From contig JASVEC010000057.1 in the NCBI GenBank assembly GCA_030770535.1, forward strand, positions 1 through 64,000: DNA of 64,000 nucleotides, in the 5' to 3' direction. Shown here in pieces: positions 11,527 to 23,980 of this stretch. This DNA is from Batkoa obscura. Taxonomy: Eukaryota > Entomophthoromycota > Entomophthoromycetes > Entomophthorales > Batkoaceae. A program made the translations under genes and the position numbers. The notes below the pieces were generated by a model that saw only the letters and a program-made list of their open reading frames with translations, did no database searches and was not told where the DNA came from. Position 1 is the first letter of the stretch, and each line of letters begins with the position of its first letter.

Positions 11527-11970
11527 TTGTTTTGGAATACTATAAACTATAAAGCTAGCAAGTTGATTTTTTATATAAATACTTAATCTGAAAATGATTT
11601 AAAAAGCTTTAGATATATCAAAAATGTTATTTAACTTGTTAAAATTAGTTATAAACATTAGTAGAATCTAAATAACATGAAAAAATTTCAAGTGTAATAT
11701 TGAAATGACTGTTTTTATTAAAAGTTTTAGTTTTTTAGAAGTAAGATATATATTGAAAAAATAGTGAAAGGATAGTAAAAAAATGATAAAAGATAAAATA
11801 ATAACAAGATATTATAACTATATTTATTAGAAAGTTAAAAATGAGAAATCCTTATTAAAAAGTTCAAAAAGTTGAAAGAATTTTGTTGAGGGAATTTTGT
11901 TGAAGAATTTTGTTGAAAATTTTATTCAAAATAATTAAAGTTATATAGTTCCCACCTTGTTATAATATTG

Positions 11971-12089
11971 TACAACGGTCATATGACTTTGAAAACACCG
12001 CTTCTCGTCAGATCAGCGCAGTTAAGCAAAGTACAGCATATTTAGTACTATAGTGGGAGACCATATGGGAATAGTATGTACTGTTGTTT
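11971..12089 (+). rRNA. 5S rRNA: 5S ribosomal RNA, array copy 8
   Basis: Same sequence as copy 1. Confidence 0.97.
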
Positions 12090-12533
12090 TTGTTTTGGAA
12101 TACTATAAACTATAAAGCTAGCAAGTTGATTTTTTATATAAATACTTAATCTGAAAATGATTTAAAAAGCTTTAGATATATCAAAAATGTTATTTAACTT
12201 GTTAAAATTAGTTATAAACATTAGTAGAATCTAAATAACATGAAAAAATTTCAAGTGTAATATTGAAATGACTGTTTTTATTAAAAGTTTTAGTTTTTTA
12301 GAAGTAAGATATATATTGAAAAAATAGTGAAAGGATAGTAAAAAAATGATAAAAGATAAAATAATAACAAGATATTATAACTATATTTATTAGAAAGTTA
12401 AAAATGAGAAATCCTTATTAAAAAGTTCAAAAAGTTGAAAGAATTTTGTTGAGGGAATTTTGTTGAAGAATTTTGTTGAAAATTTTATTCAAAATAATTA
12501 AAGTTATATAGTTCCCACCTTGTTATAATATTG

Positions 12534-12652
12534 TACAACGGTCATATGACTTTGAAAACACCGCTTCTCGTCAGATCAGCGCAGTTAAGCAAAGTACAGC
12601 ATATTTAGTACTATAGTGGGAGACCATATGGGAATAGTATGTACTGTTGTTT
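12534..12652 (+). rRNA. 5S rRNA: 5S ribosomal RNA, array copy 9
   Basis: Same sequence as copy 1. Confidence 0.97.
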
Positions 12653-13096
12653 TTGTTTTGGAATACTATAAACTATAAAGCTAGCAAGTTGATTTTTTAT
12701 ATAAATACTTAATCTGAAAATGATTTAAAAAGCTTTAGATATATCAAAAATGTTATTTAACTTGTTAAAATTAGTTATAAACATTAGTAGAATCTAAATA
12801 ACATGAAAAAATTTCAAGTGTAATATTGAAATGACTGTTTTTATTAAAAGTTTTAGTTTTTTAGAAGTAAGATATATATTGAAAAAATAGTGAAAGGATA
12901 GTAAAAAAATGATAAAAGATAAAATAATAACAAGATATTATAACTATATTTATTAGAAAGTTAAAAATGAGAAATCCTTATTAAAAAGTTCAAAAAGTTG
13001 AAAGAATTTTGTTGAGGGAATTTTGTTGAAGAATTTTGTTGAAAATTTTATTCAAAATAATTAAAGTTATATAGTTCCCACCTTGTTATAATATTG

Positions 13097-13215
13097 TACA
13101 ACGGTCATATGACTTTGAAAACACCGCTTCTCGTCAGATCAGCGCAGTTAAGCAAAGTACAGCATATTTAGTACTATAGTGGGAGACCATATGGGAATAG
13201 TATGTACTGTTGTTT
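13097..13215 (+). rRNA. 5S rRNA: 5S ribosomal RNA, array copy 10
   Basis: Same sequence as copy 1. Confidence 0.97.
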
Positions 13216-13659
13216 TTGTTTTGGAATACTATAAACTATAAAGCTAGCAAGTTGATTTTTTATATAAATACTTAATCTGAAAATGATTTAAAAAGCTTTA
13301 GATATATCAAAAATGTTATTTAACTTGTTAAAATTAGTTATAAACATTAGTAGAATCTAAATAACATGAAAAAATTTCAAGTGTAATATTGAAATGACTG
13401 TTTTTATTAAAAGTTTTAGTTTTTTAGAAGTAAGATATATATTGAAAAAATAGTGAAAGGATAGTAAAAAAATGATAAAAGATAAAATAATAACAAGATA
13501 TTATAACTATATTTATTAGAAAGTTAAAAATGAGAAATCCTTATTAAAAAGTTCAAAAAGTTGAAAGAATTTTGTTGAGGGAATTTTGTTGAAGAATTTT
13601 GTTGAAAATTTTATTCAAAATAATTAAAGTTATATAGTTCCCACCTTGTTATAATATTG

Positions 13660-13778
13660 TACAACGGTCATATGACTTTGAAAACACCGCTTCTCGTCAG
13701 ATCAGCGCAGTTAAGCAAAGTACAGCATATTTAGTACTATAGTGGGAGACCATATGGGAATAGTATGTACTGTTGTTT
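13660..13778 (+). rRNA. 5S rRNA: 5S ribosomal RNA, array copy 11
   Basis: Same sequence as copy 1. Confidence 0.97.
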
Positions 13779-14222
13779 TTGTTTTGGAATACTATAAACT
13801 ATAAAGCTAGCAAGTTGATTTTTTATATAAATACTTAATCTGAAAATGATTTAAAAAGCTTTAGATATATCAAAAATGTTATTTAACTTGTTAAAATTAG
13901 TTATAAACATTAGTAGAATCTAAATAACATGAAAAAATTTCAAGTGTAATATTGAAATGACTGTTTTTATTAAAAGTTTTAGTTTTTTAGAAGTAAGATA
14001 TATATTGAAAAAATAGTGAAAGGATAGTAAAAAAATGATAAAAGATAAAATAATAACAAGATATTATAACTATATTTATTAGAAAGTTAAAAATGAGAAA
14101 TCCTTATTAAAAAGTTCAAAAAGTTGAAAGAATTTTGTTGAGGGAATTTTGTTGAAGAATTTTGTTGAAAATTTTATTCAAAATAATTAAAGTTATATAG
14201 TTCCCACCTTGTTATAATATTG

Positions 14223-14341
14223 TACAACGGTCATATGACTTTGAAAACACCGCTTCTCGTCAGATCAGCGCAGTTAAGCAAAGTACAGCATATTTAGTAC
14301 TATAGTGGGAGACCATATGGGAATAGTATGTACTGTTGTTT
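14223..14341 (+). rRNA. 5S rRNA: 5S ribosomal RNA, array copy 12
   Basis: Same sequence as copy 1. Confidence 0.97.
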
Positions 14342-14785
14342 TTGTTTTGGAATACTATAAACTATAAAGCTAGCAAGTTGATTTTTTATATAAATACTTA
14401 ATCTGAAAATGATTTAAAAAGCTTTAGATATATCAAAAATGTTATTTAACTTGTTAAAATTAGTTATAAACATTAGTAGAATCTAAATAACATGAAAAAA
14501 TTTCAAGTGTAATATTGAAATGACTGTTTTTATTAAAAGTTTTAGTTTTTTAGAAGTAAGATATATATTGAAAAAATAGTGAAAGGATAGTAAAAAAATG
14601 ATAAAAGATAAAATAATAACAAGATATTATAACTATATTTATTAGAAAGTTAAAAATGAGAAATCCTTATTAAAAAGTTCAAAAAGTTGAAAGAATTTTG
14701 TTGAGGGAATTTTGTTGAAGAATTTTGTTGAAAATTTTATTCAAAATAATTAAAGTTATATAGTTCCCACCTTGTTATAATATTG

Positions 14786-14904
14786 TACAACGGTCATATG
14801 ACTTTGAAAACACCGCTTCTCGTCAGATCAGCGCAGTTAAGCAAAGTACAGCATATTTAGTACTATAGTGGGAGACCATATGGGAATAGTATGTACTGTT
14901 GTTT
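14786..14904 (+). rRNA. 5S rRNA: 5S ribosomal RNA, array copy 13
   Basis: Gene as copy 1; the spacer after it has one extra A near 15297. Confidence 0.97.
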
Positions 14905-15349
14905 TTGTTTTGGAATACTATAAACTATAAAGCTAGCAAGTTGATTTTTTATATAAATACTTAATCTGAAAATGATTTAAAAAGCTTTAGATATATCAAA
15001 AATGTTATTTAACTTGTTAAAATTAGTTATAAACATTAGTAGAATCTAAATAACATGAAAAAATTTCAAGTGTAATATTGAAATGACTGTTTTTATTAAA
15101 AGTTTTAGTTTTTTAGAAGTAAGATATATATTGAAAAAATAGTGAAAGGATAGTAAAAAAATGATAAAAGATAAAATAATAACAAGATATTATAACTATA
15201 TTTATTAGAAAGTTAAAAATGAGAAATCCTTATTAAAAAGTTCAAAAAGTTGAAAGAATTTTGTTGAGGGAATTTTGTTGAAGAATTTTGTTGAAAAATT
15301 TTATTCAAAATAATTAAAGTTATATAGTTCCCACCTTGTTATAATATTG

Positions 15350-15468
15350 TACAACGGTCATATGACTTTGAAAACACCGCTTCTCGTCAGATCAGCGCAG
15401 TTAAGCAAAGTACAGCATATTTAGTACTATAGTGGGAGACCATATGGGAATAGTATGTACTGTTGTTT
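15350..15468 (+). rRNA. 5S rRNA: 5S ribosomal RNA, array copy 14
   Basis: Same sequence as copy 1. Confidence 0.97.
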
Positions 15469-15912
15469 TTGTTTTGGAATACTATAAACTATAAAGCTAG
15501 CAAGTTGATTTTTTATATAAATACTTAATCTGAAAATGATTTAAAAAGCTTTAGATATATCAAAAATGTTATTTAACTTGTTAAAATTAGTTATAAACAT
15601 TAGTAGAATCTAAATAACATGAAAAAATTTCAAGTGTAATATTGAAATGACTGTTTTTATTAAAAGTTTTAGTTTTTTAGAAGTAAGATATATATTGAAA
15701 AAATAGTGAAAGGATAGTAAAAAAATGATAAAAGATAAAATAATAACAAGATATTATAACTATATTTATTAGAAAGTTAAAAATGAGAAATCCTTATTAA
15801 AAAGTTCAAAAAGTTGAAAGAATTTTGTTGAGGGAATTTTGTTGAAGAATTTTGTTGAAAATTTTATTCAAAATAATTAAAGTTATATAGTTCCCACCTT
15901 GTTATAATATTG

Positions 15913-16031
15913 TACAACGGTCATATGACTTTGAAAACACCGCTTCTCGTCAGATCAGCGCAGTTAAGCAAAGTACAGCATATTTAGTACTATAGTGGGA
16001 GACCATATGGGAATAGTATGTACTGTTGTTT
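15913..16031 (+). rRNA. 5S rRNA: 5S ribosomal RNA, array copy 15
   Basis: Same sequence as copy 1. Confidence 0.97.
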
Positions 16032-16475
16032 TTGTTTTGGAATACTATAAACTATAAAGCTAGCAAGTTGATTTTTTATATAAATACTTAATCTGAAAAT
16101 GATTTAAAAAGCTTTAGATATATCAAAAATGTTATTTAACTTGTTAAAATTAGTTATAAACATTAGTAGAATCTAAATAACATGAAAAAATTTCAAGTGT
16201 AATATTGAAATGACTGTTTTTATTAAAAGTTTTAGTTTTTTAGAAGTAAGATATATATTGAAAAAATAGTGAAAGGATAGTAAAAAAATGATAAAAGATA
16301 AAATAATAACAAGATATTATAACTATATTTATTAGAAAGTTAAAAATGAGAAATCCTTATTAAAAAGTTCAAAAAGTTGAAAGAATTTTGTTGAGGGAAT
16401 TTTGTTGAAGAATTTTGTTGAAAATTTTATTCAAAATAATTAAAGTTATATAGTTCCCACCTTGTTATAATATTG

Positions 16476-16594
16476 TACAACGGTCATATGACTTTGAAAA
16501 CACCGCTTCTCGTCAGATCAGCGCAGTTAAGCAAAGTACAGCATATTTAGTACTATAGTGGGAGACCATATGGGAATAGTATGTACTGTTGTTT
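16476..16594 (+). rRNA. 5S rRNA: 5S ribosomal RNA, array copy 16
   Basis: Same sequence as copy 1. Confidence 0.97.
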
Positions 16595-17038
16595 TTGTTT
16601 TGGAATACTATAAACTATAAAGCTAGCAAGTTGATTTTTTATATAAATACTTAATCTGAAAATGATTTAAAAAGCTTTAGATATATCAAAAATGTTATTT
16701 AACTTGTTAAAATTAGTTATAAACATTAGTAGAATCTAAATAACATGAAAAAATTTCAAGTGTAATATTGAAATGACTGTTTTTATTAAAAGTTTTAGTT
16801 TTTTAGAAGTAAGATATATATTGAAAAAATAGTGAAAGGATAGTAAAAAAATGATAAAAGATAAAATAATAACAAGATATTATAACTATATTTATTAGAA
16901 AGTTAAAAATGAGAAATCCTTATTAAAAAGTTCAAAAAGTTGAAAGAATTTTGTTGAGGGAATTTTGTTGAAGAATTTTGTTGAAAATTTTATTCAAAAT
17001 AATTAAAGTTATATAGTTCCCACCTTGTTATAATATTG

Positions 17039-17157
17039 TACAACGGTCATATGACTTTGAAAACACCGCTTCTCGTCAGATCAGCGCAGTTAAGCAAAGT
17101 ACAGCATATTTAGTACTATAGTGGGAGACCATATGGGAATAGTATGTACTGTTGTTT
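17039..17157 (+). rRNA. 5S rRNA: 5S ribosomal RNA, array copy 17
   Basis: Same sequence as copy 1. Confidence 0.97.
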
Positions 17158-17601
17158 TTGTTTTGGAATACTATAAACTATAAAGCTAGCAAGTTGATTT
17201 TTTATATAAATACTTAATCTGAAAATGATTTAAAAAGCTTTAGATATATCAAAAATGTTATTTAACTTGTTAAAATTAGTTATAAACATTAGTAGAATCT
17301 AAATAACATGAAAAAATTTCAAGTGTAATATTGAAATGACTGTTTTTATTAAAAGTTTTAGTTTTTTAGAAGTAAGATATATATTGAAAAAATAGTGAAA
17401 GGATAGTAAAAAAATGATAAAAGATAAAATAATAACAAGATATTATAACTATATTTATTAGAAAGTTAAAAATGAGAAATCCTTATTAAAAAGTTCAAAA
17501 AGTTGAAAGAATTTTGTTGAGGGAATTTTGTTGAAGAATTTTGTTGAAAATTTTATTCAAAATAATTAAAGTTATATAGTTCCCACCTTGTTATAATATT
17601 G

Positions 17602-17720
17602 TACAACGGTCATATGACTTTGAAAACACCGCTTCTCGTCAGATCAGCGCAGTTAAGCAAAGTACAGCATATTTAGTACTATAGTGGGAGACCATATGGG
17701 AATAGTATGTACTGTTGTTT
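17602..17720 (+). rRNA. 5S rRNA: 5S ribosomal RNA, array copy 18
   Basis: Gene as copy 1; the spacer after it has one visible substitution (AATAGTAAAAGG instead of AATAGTGAAAGG near 17960). Confidence 0.97.
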
Positions 17721-18164
17721 TTGTTTTGGAATACTATAAACTATAAAGCTAGCAAGTTGATTTTTTATATAAATACTTAATCTGAAAATGATTTAAAAAG
17801 CTTTAGATATATCAAAAATGTTATTTAACTTGTTAAAATTAGTTATAAACATTAGTAGAATCTAAATAACATGAAAAAATTTCAAGTGTAATATTGAAAT
17901 GACTGTTTTTATTAAAAGTTTTAGTTTTTTAGAAGTAAGATATATATTGAAAAAATAGTAAAAGGATAGTAAAAAAATGATAAAAGATAAAATAATAACA
18001 AGATATTATAACTATATTTATTAGAAAGTTAAAAATGAGAAATCCTTATTAAAAAGTTCAAAAAGTTGAAAGAATTTTGTTGAGGGAATTTTGTTGAAGA
18101 ATTTTGTTGAAAATTTTATTCAAAATAATTAAAGTTATATAGTTCCCACCTTGTTATAATATTG

Positions 18165-18283
18165 TACAACGGTCATATGACTTTGAAAACACCGCTTCTC
18201 GTCAGATCAGCGCAGTTAAGCAAAGTACAGCATATTTAGTACTATAGTGGGAGACCATATGGGAATAGTATGTACTGTTGTTT
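18165..18283 (+). rRNA. 5S rRNA: 5S ribosomal RNA, array copy 19
   Basis: Same sequence as copy 1. Confidence 0.97.
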
Positions 18284-18727
18284 TTGTTTTGGAATACTAT
18301 AAACTATAAAGCTAGCAAGTTGATTTTTTATATAAATACTTAATCTGAAAATGATTTAAAAAGCTTTAGATATATCAAAAATGTTATTTAACTTGTTAAA
18401 ATTAGTTATAAACATTAGTAGAATCTAAATAACATGAAAAAATTTCAAGTGTAATATTGAAATGACTGTTTTTATTAAAAGTTTTAGTTTTTTAGAAGTA
18501 AGATATATATTGAAAAAATAGTGAAAGGATAGTAAAAAAATGATAAAAGATAAAATAATAACAAGATATTATAACTATATTTATTAGAAAGTTAAAAATG
18601 AGAAATCCTTATTAAAAAGTTCAAAAAGTTGAAAGAATTTTGTTGAGGGAATTTTGTTGAAGAATTTTGTTGAAAATTTTATTCAAAATAATTAAAGTTA
18701 TATAGTTCCCACCTTGTTATAATATTG

Positions 18728-18846
18728 TACAACGGTCATATGACTTTGAAAACACCGCTTCTCGTCAGATCAGCGCAGTTAAGCAAAGTACAGCATATTT
18801 AGTACTATAGTGGGAGACCATATGGGAATAGTATGTACTGTTGTTT
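18728..18846 (+). rRNA. 5S rRNA: 5S ribosomal RNA, array copy 20
   Basis: Same sequence as copy 1. Confidence 0.97.
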
Positions 18847-19290
18847 TTGTTTTGGAATACTATAAACTATAAAGCTAGCAAGTTGATTTTTTATATAAAT
18901 ACTTAATCTGAAAATGATTTAAAAAGCTTTAGATATATCAAAAATGTTATTTAACTTGTTAAAATTAGTTATAAACATTAGTAGAATCTAAATAACATGA
19001 AAAAATTTCAAGTGTAATATTGAAATGACTGTTTTTATTAAAAGTTTTAGTTTTTTAGAAGTAAGATATATATTGAAAAAATAGTGAAAGGATAGTAAAA
19101 AAATGATAAAAGATAAAATAATAACAAGATATTATAACTATATTTATTAGAAAGTTAAAAATGAGAAATCCTTATTAAAAAGTTCAAAAAGTTGAAAGAA
19201 TTTTGTTGAGGGAATTTTGTTGAAGAATTTTGTTGAAAATTTTATTCAAAATAATTAAAGTTATATAGTTCCCACCTTGTTATAATATTG

Positions 19291-19409
19291 TACAACGGTC
19301 ATATGACTTTGAAAACACCGCTTCTCGTCAGATCAGCGCAGTTAAGCAAAGTACAGCATATTTAGTACTATAGTGGGAGACCATATGGGAATAGTATGTA
19401 CTGTTGTTT
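19291..19409 (+). rRNA. 5S rRNA: 5S ribosomal RNA, array copy 21
   Basis: Same sequence as copy 1. Confidence 0.97.
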
Positions 19410-19853
19410 TTGTTTTGGAATACTATAAACTATAAAGCTAGCAAGTTGATTTTTTATATAAATACTTAATCTGAAAATGATTTAAAAAGCTTTAGATATA
19501 TCAAAAATGTTATTTAACTTGTTAAAATTAGTTATAAACATTAGTAGAATCTAAATAACATGAAAAAATTTCAAGTGTAATATTGAAATGACTGTTTTTA
19601 TTAAAAGTTTTAGTTTTTTAGAAGTAAGATATATATTGAAAAAATAGTGAAAGGATAGTAAAAAAATGATAAAAGATAAAATAATAACAAGATATTATAA
19701 CTATATTTATTAGAAAGTTAAAAATGAGAAATCCTTATTAAAAAGTTCAAAAAGTTGAAAGAATTTTGTTGAGGGAATTTTGTTGAAGAATTTTGTTGAA
19801 AATTTTATTCAAAATAATTAAAGTTATATAGTTCCCACCTTGTTATAATATTG

Positions 19854-19972
19854 TACAACGGTCATATGACTTTGAAAACACCGCTTCTCGTCAGATCAGC
19901 GCAGTTAAGCAAAGTACAGCATATTTAGTACTATAGTGGGAGACCATATGGGAATAGTATGTACTGTTGTTT
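19854..19972 (+). rRNA. 5S rRNA: 5S ribosomal RNA, array copy 22
   Basis: Same sequence as copy 1. Confidence 0.97.
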
Positions 19973-20416
19973 TTGTTTTGGAATACTATAAACTATAAAG
20001 CTAGCAAGTTGATTTTTTATATAAATACTTAATCTGAAAATGATTTAAAAAGCTTTAGATATATCAAAAATGTTATTTAACTTGTTAAAATTAGTTATAA
20101 ACATTAGTAGAATCTAAATAACATGAAAAAATTTCAAGTGTAATATTGAAATGACTGTTTTTATTAAAAGTTTTAGTTTTTTAGAAGTAAGATATATATT
20201 GAAAAAATAGTGAAAGGATAGTAAAAAAATGATAAAAGATAAAATAATAACAAGATATTATAACTATATTTATTAGAAAGTTAAAAATGAGAAATCCTTA
20301 TTAAAAAGTTCAAAAAGTTGAAAGAATTTTGTTGAGGGAATTTTGTTGAAGAATTTTGTTGAAAATTTTATTCAAAATAATTAAAGTTATATAGTTCCCA
20401 CCTTGTTATAATATTG

Positions 20417-20535
20417 TACAACGGTCATATGACTTTGAAAACACCGCTTCTCGTCAGATCAGCGCAGTTAAGCAAAGTACAGCATATTTAGTACTATAGT
20501 GGGAGACCATATGGGAATAGTATGTACTGTTGTTT
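20417..20535 (+). rRNA. 5S rRNA: 5S ribosomal RNA, array copy 23
   Basis: Same sequence as copy 1. Confidence 0.97.
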
Positions 20536-20979
20536 TTGTTTTGGAATACTATAAACTATAAAGCTAGCAAGTTGATTTTTTATATAAATACTTAATCTGA
20601 AAATGATTTAAAAAGCTTTAGATATATCAAAAATGTTATTTAACTTGTTAAAATTAGTTATAAACATTAGTAGAATCTAAATAACATGAAAAAATTTCAA
20701 GTGTAATATTGAAATGACTGTTTTTATTAAAAGTTTTAGTTTTTTAGAAGTAAGATATATATTGAAAAAATAGTGAAAGGATAGTAAAAAAATGATAAAA
20801 GATAAAATAATAACAAGATATTATAACTATATTTATTAGAAAGTTAAAAATGAGAAATCCTTATTAAAAAGTTCAAAAAGTTGAAAGAATTTTGTTGAGG
20901 GAATTTTGTTGAAGAATTTTGTTGAAAATTTTATTCAAAATAATTAAAGTTATATAGTTCCCACCTTGTTATAATATTG

Positions 20980-21098
20980 TACAACGGTCATATGACTTTG
21001 AAAACACCGCTTCTCGTCAGATCAGCGCAGTTAAGCAAAGTACAGCATATTTAGTACTATAGTGGGAGACCATATGGGAATAGTATGTACTGTTGTTT
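20980..21098 (+). rRNA. 5S rRNA: 5S ribosomal RNA, array copy 24
   Basis: Same sequence as copy 1. Confidence 0.97.
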
Positions 21099-21542
21099 TT
21101 GTTTTGGAATACTATAAACTATAAAGCTAGCAAGTTGATTTTTTATATAAATACTTAATCTGAAAATGATTTAAAAAGCTTTAGATATATCAAAAATGTT
21201 ATTTAACTTGTTAAAATTAGTTATAAACATTAGTAGAATCTAAATAACATGAAAAAATTTCAAGTGTAATATTGAAATGACTGTTTTTATTAAAAGTTTT
21301 AGTTTTTTAGAAGTAAGATATATATTGAAAAAATAGTGAAAGGATAGTAAAAAAATGATAAAAGATAAAATAATAACAAGATATTATAACTATATTTATT
21401 AGAAAGTTAAAAATGAGAAATCCTTATTAAAAAGTTCAAAAAGTTGAAAGAATTTTGTTGAGGGAATTTTGTTGAAGAATTTTGTTGAAAATTTTATTCA
21501 AAATAATTAAAGTTATATAGTTCCCACCTTGTTATAATATTG

Positions 21543-21661
21543 TACAACGGTCATATGACTTTGAAAACACCGCTTCTCGTCAGATCAGCGCAGTTAAGCA
21601 AAGTACAGCATATTTAGTACTATAGTGGGAGACCATATGGGAATAGTATGTACTGTTGTTT
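21543..21661 (+). rRNA. 5S rRNA: 5S ribosomal RNA, array copy 25
   Basis: Gene as copy 1; the spacer after it has one extra A near 21714. Confidence 0.97.
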
Positions 21662-22106
21662 TTGTTTTGGAATACTATAAACTATAAAGCTAGCAAGTTG
21701 ATTTTTTATATAAAATACTTAATCTGAAAATGATTTAAAAAGCTTTAGATATATCAAAAATGTTATTTAACTTGTTAAAATTAGTTATAAACATTAGTAG
21801 AATCTAAATAACATGAAAAAATTTCAAGTGTAATATTGAAATGACTGTTTTTATTAAAAGTTTTAGTTTTTTAGAAGTAAGATATATATTGAAAAAATAG
21901 TGAAAGGATAGTAAAAAAATGATAAAAGATAAAATAATAACAAGATATTATAACTATATTTATTAGAAAGTTAAAAATGAGAAATCCTTATTAAAAAGTT
22001 CAAAAAGTTGAAAGAATTTTGTTGAGGGAATTTTGTTGAAGAATTTTGTTGAAAATTTTATTCAAAATAATTAAAGTTATATAGTTCCCACCTTGTTATA
22101 ATATTG

Positions 22107-22225
22107 TACAACGGTCATATGACTTTGAAAACACCGCTTCTCGTCAGATCAGCGCAGTTAAGCAAAGTACAGCATATTTAGTACTATAGTGGGAGACCAT
22201 ATGGGAATAGTATGTACTGTTGTTT
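22107..22225 (+). rRNA. 5S rRNA: 5S ribosomal RNA, array copy 26
   Basis: Gene as copy 1, but the spacer after it carries several one-base indels in homopolymers (unit of 560 bp). Confidence 0.97.
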
Positions 22226-22666
22226 TTGTTTTGGAATACTATAAACTATAAAGCTAGCAAGTTGATTTTTATATAAATACTTAATCTGAAAATGATTTAA
22301 AAAGCTTTAGATATATCAAAAATGTTATTTAACTTGTTAAAATTAGTTTAAACATTAGTAGAATCTAAATAACATGAAAAAATTTCAAGTGTAATATTGA
22401 AATGACTGTTTTTATTAAAGTTTTAGTTTTTAGAAGTAAGATATATATTGAAAAAATAGTGAAAGGATAGTAAAAAAATGATAAAAGATAAAATAATAAC
22501 AAGATATTATAACTAATTTATTAGAAAGTTAAAAATGAGAAATCCTTATTAAAAAGTTCAAAAAGTTGAAAGAATTTTGTTGAGGGAATTTTGTTGAAGA
22601 ATTTTGTTGAAAAATTTTATTCAAAATAATTAAAGTTATATAGTTTCCCACCTTGTTATAATATTG

Positions 22667-22785
22667 TACAACGGTCATATGACTTTGAAAACACCGCTTC
22701 TCGTCAGATCAGCGCAGTTAAGCAAAGTACAGCATATTTAGTACTATAGTGGGAGACCATATGGGAATAGTATGTACTGTTGTTT
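22667..22785 (+). rRNA. 5S rRNA: 5S ribosomal RNA, array copy 27
   Basis: Gene as copy 1; the following spacer is the most diverged of the array, with small insertions around 23023 and 23077-23100 (unit of 575 bp). Confidence 0.97.
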
Positions 22786-23241
22786 TTGTTTTGGAATACT
22801 ATAAACTATAAAGCTAGCAAGTTGATTTTTTTATATAAATACTTAATCTGAAAATGATTTAAAAAGCTTTAGATATATCAAAAATGTTATTTAACTTGTT
22901 AAAATTAGTTATAAACATTAGTAGAATCTAAATAACATGAAAAAATTTCAAGTGTAATATTGAAATGACTGTTTTTATTAAAAGTTTTAGTTTTTTAGAA
23001 GTAAGATATATATTGAAAAAATAATAGTGAAAGGATAGTAAAAAAATGATAAAAGATAAAATAATAACAAGATATTATTATATACTATAATATATTATTA
23101 GAAGTTAAAAAATGAGAAATCCTTATTAAAAAGTTCAAAAAGTTGAAAGAATTTTGTTGAGGGAATTTTGTTGAAGAATTTTGTTGAAAATTTTATTCAA
23201 AATAATTAAAGTTATATAGTTCCCACCTTGTTATAATATTG

Positions 23242-23360
23242 TACAACGGTCATATGACTTTGAAAACACCGCTTCTCGTCAGATCAGCGCAGTTAAGCAA
23301 AGTACAGCATATTTAGTACTATAGTGGGAGACCATATGGGAATAGTATGTACTGTTGTTT
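23242..23360 (+). rRNA. 5S rRNA: 5S ribosomal RNA, array copy 28 (last)
   Basis: Gene intact; its spacer is cut off at 23585 by the terminal inverted repeat of transposon T-A. Confidence 0.97.
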
Positions 23361-23755
23361 TTGTTTTGGAATACTATAAACTATAAAGCTAGCAAGTTGA
23401 TTTTTTATATAAATACTTAATCTGAAAATGATTTAAAAAGCTTTAGATATATCAAAAATGTTATTTAACTTGTTAAAATTAGTTATAAACATTAGTAGAA
23501 TCTAAATAACATGAAAAAATTTCAAGTGTAATATTGAAATGACTGTTTTTATTAAAAGTTTTAGTTTTTTAGAAATAAGATATACGGGGTTGTTCCAATT
23601 GGTTTCAGAATTTACTTAGAAGTTTAAGCCAAATCTTAAATTTTTAAATTTGTATCTAATATGACGGTTAAATCTAAAAAGCTCAAAATTAAATCTTTTA
23701 TTTAAAACTTATTTAATTGTTTCCTTTTCTTAAATAGCTAATTTCCTAATTATAT

Positions 23756-23855
23756 GGGGATGTATTTTTGTGTCTCATAGAATTTTGCTAACAAATTTTC
23801 CGCTCAAATAGTGCTTAAAAAATAGAAAAAATAATGAAGTCAAAAAAACACTCCC
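23756..23855 (-). mobile_element. GGGG-end MITE, copy 11
   Basis: Inserted in the 5' leader of T-A, flanked by ATAT on both sides. Confidence 0.85.
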
Positions 23856-23980
23856 ATATGCTTTGTGTTGTTTCTGTTAGATATTTAATAGGTATACAAT
23901 ACATATCTATGATTATATAATTATATAAACACAGTTATTTGACTTTATTTGACTTATTTTTTGTTGAAATAAAAATAAAA

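Larger units (their letters stand above)
7505..23584 (+). repeat. Tandem 5S rDNA array, 563-bp unit
   Basis: 28 complete units, each a 5S gene plus a spacer of about 444 bp, are preceded by a 5'-truncated unit. Spacing is exactly 563 bp for most units, with single-base or small indel variants at the units starting at 14786 (564), 21543 (564), 22107 (560) and 22667 (575). The spacer holds a short internal repeat (GAATTTTGTTGA repeated near 7939-7978 and in every unit) and no other gene. The left edge starts inside a 5S gene; the right edge is cut at 23585 by a transposon terminal repeat. Interior units are practically identical. Confidence 0.97.
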
